Source of the DNA: Portunus trituberculatus
Taxonomy: Eukaryota; Arthropoda; Malacostraca; Decapoda; Portunidae
DNA: 64,000 bases
NCBI RefSeq assembly: GCF_017591435.1
Contig: NC_059290.1
Span: 1,412,725 to 1,476,724, forward strand
Direction of reading: 5' to 3'
This document shows, one piece after another, positions 1 to 8,926 of the stretch. Made by a program: the position numbers and the translations under genes. Position 1 is the stretch's first letter. Every line of letters starts with the position of its first letter. The notes under the pieces are model-generated. The model did no database searches. It had not been told where the DNA came from and saw only the letters and a program-made list of their open reading frames with translations.

Positions 1-233
1 CCGAAAAACCCCGGTTTCGAGTTCAATGGACGGCAAGGCAAATGGGCAAGTCAATGTGTAGCCCCTGTTTAGCTAGCAAGTAGGTACGGTATGTAACTCG
101 AACGCTTGGGCCCTTGCTTTCCTGGTGTGTGGAGTGTGTTGTGGACTCAGTCCTACCTGAAGATCGGTCTATGAGCTTGACCTCGCTCCCTAATGGAGAA
201 GGCTGGCTGGGTGACCAGCAAGCGACCGTGGTG
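1..233 (+). mobile_element. tRNA-derived SINE, head type 2, 5' end outside the window
   Basis: The sequence starts inside the T-arm of a tRNA-like head and continues into a body with landmarks such as TAGCCCCTGTT, AGTAGGTACGG and GAAGATCGGTCTATGAGCT. It ends in GTGAATTACACACA and runs into (CA)n. The same element, complete and on the other strand, lies at 12453-12740. It sits in intron 3 of transporter copy A, directly 5' of a second SINE, so two elements share one (CA)n tract. Confidence 0.75.
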
Positions 234-263
234 AATTACACACACACACACACACACAACACG

Positions 264-548
264 CCCGGTAGCTCAGTGGTTAGAGCGCTGGCTTCACAAG
301 CCAGAGGACCGGGGTTTGATTCCCCGGCCGGGTGGAAATATTTGTGTGTGTCTCCTTTCACGTGTAGCCCCTGTTCACCTAGCAGTGAGTAGGTACGGGA
401 TGTAAATCGAGGAGTTGTGACCTTGTTGTCCCGGTGTGTGGTTTGTGCCTGGTCTCAGGCCTATCCGAAGATCGGAAATAATGAGCTCTGAGCTCGTTTC
501 GTAGGGTAACGTCTGGCTGTCTCGTCAGAGACTGCCAGACAGTGAAAC
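264..548 (+). mobile_element. tRNA-Val(CAC)-like SINE, head type 1, in intron 3 of copy A
   Basis: The head folds as a tRNA: D-arm GCTC/GAGC, anticodon arm CTGGC-TTCACAA-GCCAG with anticodon CAC, and T-arm CGGGG/CCCCG. The body carries CCCCTGTTCACCTAGCAG and GAGCTCTGAGCTCG. It is flanked 5' by (CA)n and ends GTGAAACACA. The same insertion occupies the same intron in copies B and C, so it predates their duplication. Confidence 0.85.
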
Positions 549-554
549 ACATAC

Positions 555-1026
555 CTGTCCGATGAGGCTGACAACGTACTGAGTCCAGAGGTCTGCTATA
601 AGACCCGAGGTGGCCACGGCGCGCGTCAAAGCTCCCACACAGTTAAGGGCAGAGCCGATGTGGACCTGAGAACAATGTCAAGATGTTTGTAGCAGAGCAG
701 CCTCCCCAGAGCTCAGCAGCACCTCAGGACACAGTGAGGTGCCCTGAGGTGCTGACCTTGCTGGCCCCTTTTATTCACATTTTTAAGTTTTGTCAAAGGC
801 AGTGGAATTTTCATCAACATTTTTGTCTGACTTTGTCTCTACTCACGCCCACTTTCATGTCGAACTTGTTGAATATGTAAGTGGAGATGGAGGAAAACGT
901 GAAAGGCAAGATGAGGTACACCTGCGAGAACCAGGTGATGTCGTACTGCGTCACCTCGAAGTAGTCAGCGGCTTTGTACGCCACGGGGGCCACGTTAAAC
1001 CCCATCTGATGCCAGGGAGGATGGTA

Positions 1027-1073
<47 letters not shown>

Positions 1074-2366
1074 ACCTAGTTGTATTGTGCAGGATTCGAG
1101 CGGGGCTCATAATGTCCTGTCTCCATGTCTCCGTTTATCGAATTTTTCTTTAAAGTTATGCACTCTTCATCACTCAATGCATTCTACTTTTCCACCGTTC
1201 TATGTGGAAAACTGTATTTTCCAATATCCTTCACACACTGCCTCATCCTAATCTTCTTTACATGTCCTCTTGTCCTTCTAGGTTTTTCTATCACCAGCAC
1301 CAGGTCTTTCTTGTTTATTTTTTCAATGCCATTTACTATTTTATACATTGTTATTAGGTCTCCTCATTATCTTTTATCTTGTAAGGTTGGCAGTCTCATT
1401 TCCTTCTGCTTTTCTTCATATGTTAGGTCCTTTAGTTCTGGCACCATCTTTGTAGCTATCATCTGGTTTCGTTGTAATCGTCTTATATCCTTTTTAGAGT
1501 TCGGTGACCACACCACTGCTGCATATTCCAGCTTAGAACGTATCATGCTCGTAATAATTTTCTTCATCATATCTTTGTCCATGAATTGAAATGCCACTCT
1601 AATATTAGTCAACATTTTATATGCTAATCCAAATAACTTACTTATGTGTTTTTCGGGGTTCAGATTTTCCTGTATAATCACTCCCAGATCTTTTTCCTCT
1701 TTAGTCTTCATTATTTGTTCCTTTCCCATCAGATAGTTCCATACCGGTCTTCTCTTACTCTTTCCTAGTTCCATTACGTGACATTTATTGGCATTGAACT
1801 CTAATTTCCACTTATATATATTATCCTGCAGCAGCAAACAGTCCTCTCGGGTTTAGATTACTCTTAGCAATTTTGCATCATCAGCAAACAACAATATAAC
1901 TGTTTACCCCATTTTGAGTGTCATTTACATATACCTGGAACATAATGGGGCTAACATTGACCCTTGTGGCACTCCACTTGTTACTTTACCCCAAGATAAT
2001 TGTCTATCTCTGATCACAGATCTCATCTCTCTGTCCTTCAAATAATTCCTTATCCAGTCTAATAAAGTTCCTCTCAGTCCTCCTATGCTCTCTAACTTCC
2101 AAAGTAGTCTGTCGTGAGTGACTTTATAAAAATTTTTTTTTATTTCTATATATACTGAGTCCACCCATCCATCTCTACTTTCCAATCCTTCTATTACTCT
2201 TGAGTAGAAACTTAATAAGTTGGATACATATGACCGTTCTGTCCTAAACCCAAATTGTCTGTTCGATATAACTTGTTCTTCCAGATATTTAACCCATTTT
2301 TCTTTTATAACTATTTCACATAACTTCCCAAAACACTTAAGTGACATCGGTCTGTATAGTTTAATG

Positions 2367-2430
<64 letters not shown>

Positions 2431-2556
2431 CCTCACCCCTGTGTTGGAGATATTGAGCAGCATGACTGTCACCATCATTGCCCAGCGCCTCTTGTACGCC
2501 GTGTATGTGACAGTCTCGGTCTGATCCTCCTTCAGTACAGCCTGCGTGTTCTCCAT
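555..2556 (-). CDS. SLC49A3/MFSD7-like MFS transporter, copy A (first three coding exons only)
   Basis: Coding exons on the minus strand are 2556-2437 (ATG start), 1005-847 and 665-555. All introns are GT-AG and phase 0. The remaining exons lie left of the window. The product starts MENTQAVLKEDQTETVTY, then RRWAMMVTVMLLNISNTG (TM1), YDITWFSQVYLILP (TM2) and GSALNCVGALTRAVATSG (TM3). This order, including the W-S-x-V-Y and G-x-x-LN motifs, is that of the SLC49 (FLVCR-related) major facilitator family, closest in remembered features to SLC49A3/MFSD7. The substrate of that member is not established. Exon 1 is one codon shorter than in copies B and C. Intron 1 holds a LINE and intron 3 holds two SINEs. 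The three exons are intact, but whether the whole gene works cannot be judged here. Confidence 0.8.
1075..2360 (-). mobile_element. 5'-truncated non-LTR retrotransposon (LINE) inside an (AC)n tract
   Basis: Two reverse-transcriptase pieces read on the minus strand. The part at 2347-1925 carries QFGFR, the LLSFYSRVI stretch and SGVPQGS. The part at 1837-1367 carries EFNANKCHVMELG, EEKDLGVII and LEYAAVVWSP. A degraded C-terminal tail (KDIGKYSFPHR, EKWNALSDEE) continues to about 1075, where the element ends in TAGGTAAACACACAC. Stops and frame breaks show it is dead, and the catalytic YADD region is lost between the pieces. It lies in intron 1 of copy A and is flanked on both sides by (GT)n on the plus strand (1029-1072 and 2367-2429). 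Copies B and C lack it. Confidence 0.85.
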
Positions 2557-2718
2557 TTTCACCTTTCTGCTGCTGCTGATGCTGCTGCTCATCTTATGCT
2601 GATGCTTCACTTTCTTGTTGATTCTGCTGCTCGATCCCGTTGGTCACTTTTTTCAGAGATAAGACTGATAAATAAAGCGATATTATTCGCACCCAAGGTA
2701 TTCATGATAAGTAATTGA

Positions 2719-2719
<1 letters not shown>

Positions 2720-2815
<96 letters not shown>
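2720..2815. repeat. (AT)n microsatellite upstream of copy A
   Basis: About 95 bp of pure AT. The same tract, with homologous 5' flank (GGTATTCATGAT-like), lies upstream of copies B (13075) and C (20064), so it belongs to the duplicated unit. Confidence 0.95.
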
Positions 2816-2817
<2 letters not shown>

Positions 2818-3647
2818 ACATGACGTCTCCCTCATCTTAAGCTTTAGCACGGCAATACGTTATCCATCTATCACAATGCAGCCTTGCGTTAGTCACCCTT
2901 GGTTCGGCTCACACCTTCCGCCAAGGTCATCACCGTCTCTCTTTATTCCTGTAATTATATCACTTTTCTGCAGTATCTACCCTTTACCCCCGTTTTTCAT
3001 ATGCCCCGCACTAAGAACCACTGACCTACATCGGGCGCAAAAATTGCACCTCGCTACTCTCGGCCATCATACGAGCTTTTCCTGCAGGAGACAACGCAAT
3101 ACTTGCACCAGATCCACGAGCACAGGCAGACACTTGAGTGAATAGGTGACGTCCCTTCGTCCTGATAGCCTGTCACCTTTGCTTGCTGGACACTTTGTGC
3201 CGGCTTGAGCTTTGCCTCTTTCTACATCCCTTATCTGTTCAGTTTTTGTGTAATACGTAAGTGGATTGGAGTAGGTCTCTGTGCTCCATCAATCTTACCA
3301 TCAGCTATGACACTTATCACTGATAGCTCAAGGTCTCTGTCGCGTGACCACCTTCTCTAGCATTAAACATGAGTTGATGGAAGTGTTGTTTCAAGGTCAA
3401 GCAAGAAGCTTTATTCCACGCTAGGCCTGGTTATCCTCGTGCTGGAAGATGATGGCAGGATTGATGTTGTAGCGAGCAATACACGTGATGCATACCAGAC
3501 CAAATACATATGACATATTGTTTCACTCACAGACACTCACTGAATTAAGTTGTCTATAATGACCAATTAGCAATAGCAACATCAGAAACAACATGGCAGT
3601 GCTGCATTACCGGTTTCCCTCTGCTACAACCCAACTATATGCTGCCA

Positions 3648-3724
<77 letters not shown>

Positions 3725-3798
3725 AGTCTTTGTGACACTGAGTGAGGCATGGGCACTGGCACTGCCGTTGGCACAACTGCCATGCCAGGCCTCTGCTT
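2816..3798. other. Intergenic spacer, segmental duplicate of 21.5-23.15 kb
   Basis: No gene is visible. From about 3105 the sequence matches 21500-21895 (shared ATAGGTGACGTCCCTTC, GATGATGGCAGGA, GTGATGCATACCAGACC) and then 22915-23150 (shared AATAGCAACATCAG, GCTGCCATCACA, CAGTCTTTGTAACACTGAG-like). The right-hand copy holds about 1 kb (21896-22914) that is absent here. A (CA)n run occupies 3648-3720. This spacer is the former 3' flank of a D-like gene whose last exon survives at 4124-4245. Confidence 0.7.
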
Positions 3799-4123
3799 TT
3801 TTTTTTTTTTTTTTTTTTAAGCATGACAGAAGGCCAGCTAAGGGCAACAAAGTATTAAAAAAAAAGGCCCACGTAAGTGTTGGTTCTCTAAAAGATAAGT
3901 ACAGAGTTAGCCAAAATTAGGGAGCAAATGTCTTGATACCTCCCTCTTAAAAGAAGTCAAGGCGTAGGAAGACGGAAATACAGAAGCAGGTAGGGAGTTC
4001 CAGAGTTTAACAGAGTAAAGTATGAATGATTGAGAGTACTGGTTAACTCGTGCGTTAGAGAGTTGGATAGAATAAGGATGAGAGGAAGAAGAAAGCCTTG
4101 TGCAGCGAAGCCGCAGGAGAAAG
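3799..4123 (-). mobile_element. 3' end of a poly(A)-tailed LINE
   Basis: Minus-strand reading gives the C-terminal landmarks RCTRLSSSSHPYS, NARVNQYSQSF and KLWNSLPASVFP, then a 3' UTR and a poly(A) tail seen as poly(T) at 3799-3818. The same 3' end occurs at 23942-25341, 31669-31975 and 37793-38000. This copy inserted beside the stop region of the D-like relic: relic coding sequence runs straight into LINE sequence after EEYEQCP. Confidence 0.8.
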
Positions 4124-4245
4124 GGACACTGCTCGTATTCCTCTCCAGCTTCTGGCGTTTCAGCGACGTCCTCAGGGAGCACAGTGGGGCGGTGCCCGGA
4201 GACGGGTGAAGAGGTGGTGATGTTCCTGGAGACACTCTCTGACCC
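4124..4245 (-). pseudogene. Relic of the last exon of a fifth SLC49A3-like gene (D-like)
   Basis: The 122 bp align with the end of copy D exon 10 (23153-23285). The minus-strand reading keeps the frame: HRPTVLPEDVAETPEAGEEY here against HRPTVLPEDVNETPEGGEEY in D. Nothing upstream of this scrap is recognisable, and downstream it is cut by a LINE after EQCP, where D has EQCHL and stop. It shows that the A-spacer-D arrangement was once a copy of the C-spacer-D arrangement at 16-30 kb. Confidence 0.8.
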
Positions 4246-4861
4246 AAAGATATTGGGTCACCCTCAATTTCAAGGATCACTTAAATGGGCGGAGTTTGTG
4301 CTCCTGCTTGTGAAGTAGGAACAGAAAACTGGGAAGTTAGCTGGAAAAGAAAACGTGGTACTATAATAGGCGATCAAGTATACTCGACTATCCAGCTAAT
4401 TCAAGACCAAGGCCGTCTCTTCCTTCATTAATGTATATATCTTGTCTACACGCTTCACAGCACGTAAGGAGACTATCTTATTTCTTTTATACAATGAAAT
4501 AAGCAAAGTGTACCATAGCTGCAAAGAAAACTGAGAGTGAGAGAGGGAGATGTCCACGCAAGGACAGTCAGACTGGAACTGACCGACCAGACTCTAAAGG
4601 ACCACGACTAACACCGGAGTCCTACGTCACGGCAAAATTTATCTTCATTATAAGAGGTAGGCTCTTTTAGGTCATGGAGCGTAACTAGTTGCGAGGCAGG
4701 GCGTTACTAGTTTGTTGATATGCAATTGCCTGTGCCTTTAACTAATTTTGTGGCAATGTATTGTTGAATGTGACTTTACTTTCCTAAGCTTTCATCATCG
4801 TTTGGAAGCTTTTGTTCTTCCCTTTCAACTAAAATTAATACGTTAAGATCTGCCTGGACAA
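4246..4861. other. Intergenic, no recognisable feature
   Basis: Homology with copy D stops at about 4245. The rest is low-complexity-poor sequence with no ORF of note and no repeat I recognise. The part just before 4862 may be decayed upstream sequence of the BEL/Pao element. Confidence 0.4.
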
Positions 4862-5109
4862 TTGCTATATCTTTCTCCCTCCTCTCTCGTTCTATCATTG
4901 CTTATATCAAAACTTATTTCAAATTGTGTTACTTGTAAAGTCAGAGGCTCATCACAAGGACAGAAGATGGCAGACCTGCCCATTAATAGATTAGAACCAT
5001 CACCTCCATTTACATGCTCTGCAGTGGATTTCTTTGGCCCGTTCTATGTAAAAGAGGGCCGTAAAGAACTTTTGACATATGGACATATGGAGTGTTCTTC
5101 ACCTGTATA

Positions 5110-6636
5110 GCACAGGACTCACACTCTCGTTCACCACTCACACGACACCACAGCCCACCATGCACCTCTGTCATGGCCCCAGCTAGAAGTTCCAACGACG
5201 ACGAAACCACTAGTCTGGCAGACCACCTTCCCGGACGAGTAAAATGGTATAATATCAAGGCGGGCTATGGCTTCATTGAGAACCAGCAGACACGGGAAGA
5301 CGTATTTATCCACGTCTCGGGTCTCACACGGTCCCTAAAGAAGGATCCTCCAAAAGAAAGTGACGAGGTCGTCTTCAACATCTACTACGGAGAAAAGGGA
5401 CCCGAGGCGAGACACGTGGTGAAGAAAAATACATCCCATACGCCACTTCACCCTACAGCGAGGTGCACGCGTAACACCGCCGAGGCTCCAGAACTCTTGG
5501 AGGCGAAGATCCTAGCTTGTGTGTTTACTGCTAAGGCTATTGCAGGAGCAGATCACCGTCACCTGCAAAGCCTTATCCCTCTCCTGCTGAAACACAATGG
5601 TCTCCCCGCCATCCATGTACCGCTACTTGCACTCGCCCCACCTAGGCGCCAGACGCAAACACTACAGCGTCGCTCTCACCCCGAGAACATAGGAACCAGC
5701 GCGCGAGTGGAGGAAGCAGGGGAAGTGGAAGAGGAAAAAGACGATGGCCAGAGCGACAACAGCACAACAGAGAGAGGAAAACACGCAGAAACAGCTCCGA
5801 AGGAAGAAAAGCACAGGGCCAAGGAGGAGGCGTGCGTCGATGTGACGGATGAAGACGGAGACGAAGAAGAAGACGACGAGGACGAGGAAGTGGACGTCTT
5901 GGGAAGCGGAAGCGAAGAGACGGCACCTTCGCCCCAGGCAACCAAGCAAAATCGTCCCTCCGACCCCCAGCCGCCCTCAGGCAAGCAAGACGACGGCTGG
6001 GTAACCAAGGAAAAGCGGCGACGAAGGTCTCACGATGACCCGTATGTGCTACCAAAGGACAGACGAACAACTACGCCGTCAGTTGCCCTCAGAGAGTCAC
6101 CCACCATTGCGAGGCTGAGGCAAGAAAACCGGTCGGGAAGAGTAGAGGAGGACCTGCTGACTGGCGCCTACATCCACGACGGAGATCGCTTCGTGGGTTT
6201 CATCAAAGGATACTCAAAAGCCGGCTACATGAACTACCCGTATCCAAAAGGAAGCGATCAACCAGTGAAGCGCAGTTAACACAGTGAAGTGAAGTGCAGA
6301 GACCCATTCGCTTCTTCACAGGTAATGAAGTTAGCGACACTGTGTCTGACACGTGCCTGGATGGGTGACCGCTCGGACCAGTGCAGTGCGGCCGATGCGA
6401 ACCTGGACGGGTGACCATCTTCTTTTTATCTAAGTACAATGTATTTTGTATTTAATTTTTTTATGCATCTATGTAAACATTTAGTTTTCTTTTATTATTA
6501 TATACCAAAAAGTAGCAGGCTGGACCGCCCAGCAACTTTTATCTTTGTTTTTCTGTATTTCTGCTTTTGTATCTTGTACTGTACCACCCCTTGTTTGTAT
6601 CTCCCCCCTCTTTTCTCAATAAACTTTGAAACTTTG
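5110..6636 (+). mobile_element. Intronless retro-inserted unit with 9-bp target duplication, carrying a cold-shock-domain ORF
   Basis: ACCTGTATA occurs at 5101-5109 and again at 6637-6645. Removing the segment between them joins the integrase reading of both sides, so this is a clean insertion. The unit has a 63-bp leader, one ORF (5173-6279), a 357-bp trailer and the 3' end CAATAAACTTTGAAACTTTG, with a polyadenylation signal but no poly(A). It has no LTRs and no terminal inverted repeats. It could be a non-autonomous derivative of a LINE or a retrocopy of a host gene; I cannot decide. Confidence 0.7.
5173..6279 (+). CDS. Cold-shock-domain protein, intact ORF in a nested retro-insertion
   Basis: The 368-codon ORF starts at the ATG in CTCTGTCATGGCC, which has G at +4. 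The upstream GTG-initiated extension belongs to the host integrase and is not used. Residues about 20-85 form a cold-shock domain: GRVKWYN, RNP1-like KAGYGFIEN and RNP2-like DVFIHVSGL, with the aromatic and basic residues that bind single-stranded nucleic acid. The rest is low complexity, with an acidic run (EDGDEEEDDEDEE), basic KEKRRRRS-type stretches and a C-terminal GYSKAGYMNYPYPKG. A short uORF (5160-5186) overlaps the start. Family knowledge suggests single-stranded RNA binding, as in Y-box proteins and LINE ORF1 proteins. It has no introns and no disablement although its host element is dead. Whether it is a LINE ORF1, a captured Y-box-like gene or a domesticated gene is open. Confidence 0.65.
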   Translation: MAPARSSNDDETTSLADHLPGRVKWYNIKAGYGFIENQQTREDVFIHVSGLTRSLKKDPPKESDEVVFNIYYGEKGPEARHVVKKNTSHTPLHPTARCTRNTAEAPELLEAKILACVFTAKAIAGADHRHLQSLIPLLLKHNGLPAIHVPLLALAPPRRQTQTLQRRSHPENIGTSARVEEAGEVEEEKDDGQSDNSTTERGKHAETAPKEEKHRAKEEACVDVTDEDGDEEEDDEDEEVDVLGSGSEETAPSPQATKQNRPSDPQPPSGKQDDGWVTKEKRRRRSHDDPYVLPKDRRTTTPSVALRESPTIARLRQENRSGRVEEDLLTGAYIHDGDRFVGFIKGYSKAGYMNYPYPKGSDQPVKRS

Positions 6637-7306
6637 ACCTGTATAACATGTAGCGCAGTGCATAGAAACAGCCAACAGCATGGATACAAGTTCCTTCCTC
6701 AGTGCATATCGTCGCTTTGTAGGACGAAGAGGGCCTGTCAGGCAGTTGAGATGTGACCAAGGAACTAACTTTGTAGGGGCTAAATCAGAATATGAGAAGA
6801 ACATGCAAGAAATTGATGATGATAAAATTAGACAAGAACTTATGAAGAACCGGTGTGACTGGGGTGTATTTAGGGTGAATGTACCCAATGCCAGTCACAT
6901 GGGAGGTGTTTGGGAGAGGCAGATATGCACAGTGAGAAATGTCTTCACTGTGTTACTTGATCAGCATGGTGCACAGTTAGATGACAAAGGTTTGAGAACC
7001 TTAGTGAAAGCTGAGAACATAGTTAATGGTCGTCCTCTAACTGTGGATCATTAAAATTTCCCAGACATTCCTACAATACTAACACCAAATGACTTGCTAA
7101 CCATGAAGACAAAAGTAGTACTGCCTCTCCCAAGCATATCTGTTAAGGTGGACTTATATTGTACAAAGAGTTGGCGCAGAACACAATACCTGGCCAGTCA
7201 GTTATGGTCCAGGTGGAAAAGAGAATATGTAAAATCTCTGCAACTTAAAAATAAGTGGACAACACCAAAGAGAAATTTCAGTGTAAATGATATAGTTATT
7301 GTATAA

Positions 7307-7659
7307 TATTCTGAAAGTGTTTTATACCAGTGAGTAATGTTACTATTTGAGAAATTGAGTGAGAACTTTGTCCACAGTTCTTACGTTCAAGTCATCAATA
7401 AACTGTCAGAGGGAAATGCTGCTTTTCCTCTACCCTACGATGACGGCTGTGATCAGTAAAAACAAACCACCTTGTGAGTCACTAGAGAACCTGCACGCGG
7501 CCACAAAAAAGCGCGCATCGACATGATGCCTCATAAAGCATTAAATACTAATGCTTAAGTACTTTACATGTGTTTTCGTGCACATAGAAATATTGAACAT
7601 TTGTCTTATTATAGGTGAATGATACCGTGATATATACAATTCCTACGTGCAGTAACACT
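7307..7659. other. Downstream remnant of the BEL/Pao element and intergenic DNA
   Basis: No ORF or LTR is recognised. An AATAAA lies near 7397. The right edge, with CTAACCTAACC at about 7650-7670, is where homology with the second tandem unit begins. Confidence 0.4.
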
Positions 7660-8684
7660 AACCTAACCGTACTTCCTTTTGTATTATATTCAAGAATGGT
7701 CACTTATTTTTTCCTAAACTAAATTAGCACTGTGACTTTCTTGCCGCTTACTTTTTTCCTAGATTAAATTAGTACTGTGACTTTTCCTGATACTTTATTT
7801 CCTAGCAAAAATGTTCTTATTTTTCCTTTAATTTTTTTTTCTCTTATACGTTCTTTCCGATCACTCTCGTCAACACACCACCCGGGAGGAAGAATGCGTC
7901 ATTTTTGTTTTTTATCTTTAGTATCAGACGAGGCAGAAACTATTACAGAAGACGATGTACCTGATCATTCTGTTTACCAGAGAATGCAATTTGATTTAGA
8001 AAACCCTAATTGCTGAAGAAGATGAAGAAAAAGGGGAAAAAAGGAAACATTTCTGACAGTGGTTACAGATTCCGGCATTATTTCCTGTTTATCTTGTTAT
8101 TACTATTATCCATTTGTTTTTATGATCATTTTTGAATAGTTTGAATTATATTTTATTTATTTTTCTATTCTTATACGCTTCCTCACTGGTTCTTATGAAT
8201 AGCGCGATGAAATACTGTACATGTTGTTTTTCGCCAGTTGAGTTGCGTTGCAGAAAAAATCGTGAAACGGTTTGAATGAAAAGCTAGCATCTTGACTTAT
8301 TGATTTGTTTTATTATTTGCATCATAATTTTTCTATTTATTTATCTATTTTCTTTTATTTTATTTTTCTTTATTTATTGACCATTACTATTTTCGCGAGT
8401 TTATTTTCATTGATACTCATTTTTCTGATAATGTCACGGATGACAACACAATAACAAAACACAAATATATAACGTGACAAATGTTTTCACCTGTCTGTTT
8501 ATGATTATCATTATCGTTATCATCACCATCATCACCATCATCTGTATTATTCACTCTTTCGCTCATCTTTAGTTTGTATTTCTCGCAGACCAGCAAGTGG
8601 ACGAAAAATGAGGACCAGTGGAGTTCCGGGGGGGGGGGGCGGACTAACATGGTCTGTGGGGCTCCCGCAGCCACAGCAGCTGAG

Positions 8685-8886
8685 TCATCGGCCACAGGTG
8701 GAGGTGGTGGGCTCGGCGGTGTCGCTCATGTCGGTGGTCTGCTCCACCTCTCGCCGCTTGTAGGGCGTCCGGAAGAAGACAGTGAAGAGGATGACGATGA
8801 AGGTGAGGACGCCCATAAGCCCCATGACCACACCTGCAGGAGACCGGAGAGGCTGACGTGAGCAGCAAGTGGTGCCGGAAAATGTA

Positions 8887-8926
<40 letters not shown>

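Larger units (their letters stand above)
4862..7306 (+). mobile_element. Dead BEL/Pao LTR-retrotransposon integrase fragment, interrupted at 5110-6636
   Basis: The left piece (4862-5109) carries a C-x-x-C zinc-binding end (NCVTC), QKMADLPINRLEPSPPF and FFGPFYVKEGRKEL, typical of the Pao/BEL integrase start. The right piece (6637-7306) carries RRGPVRQLRCDQGTNF, SHMGGVWERQI, IVNGRPLTV and the later domain WRRTQYLASQLW and VNDIVIV. Frameshifts and a stop at 7052-7054 show it is inactive. No reverse transcriptase, protease or LTR is recognisable around it. The two pieces are contiguous apart from a nested insertion flanked by a 9-bp direct repeat. Confidence 0.85.

Noticed and set aside
5642..6070. 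Antisense frames opposite the cold-shock ORF
   Set aside because: They mirror the acidic and basic low-complexity coding sequence; no motif is present.
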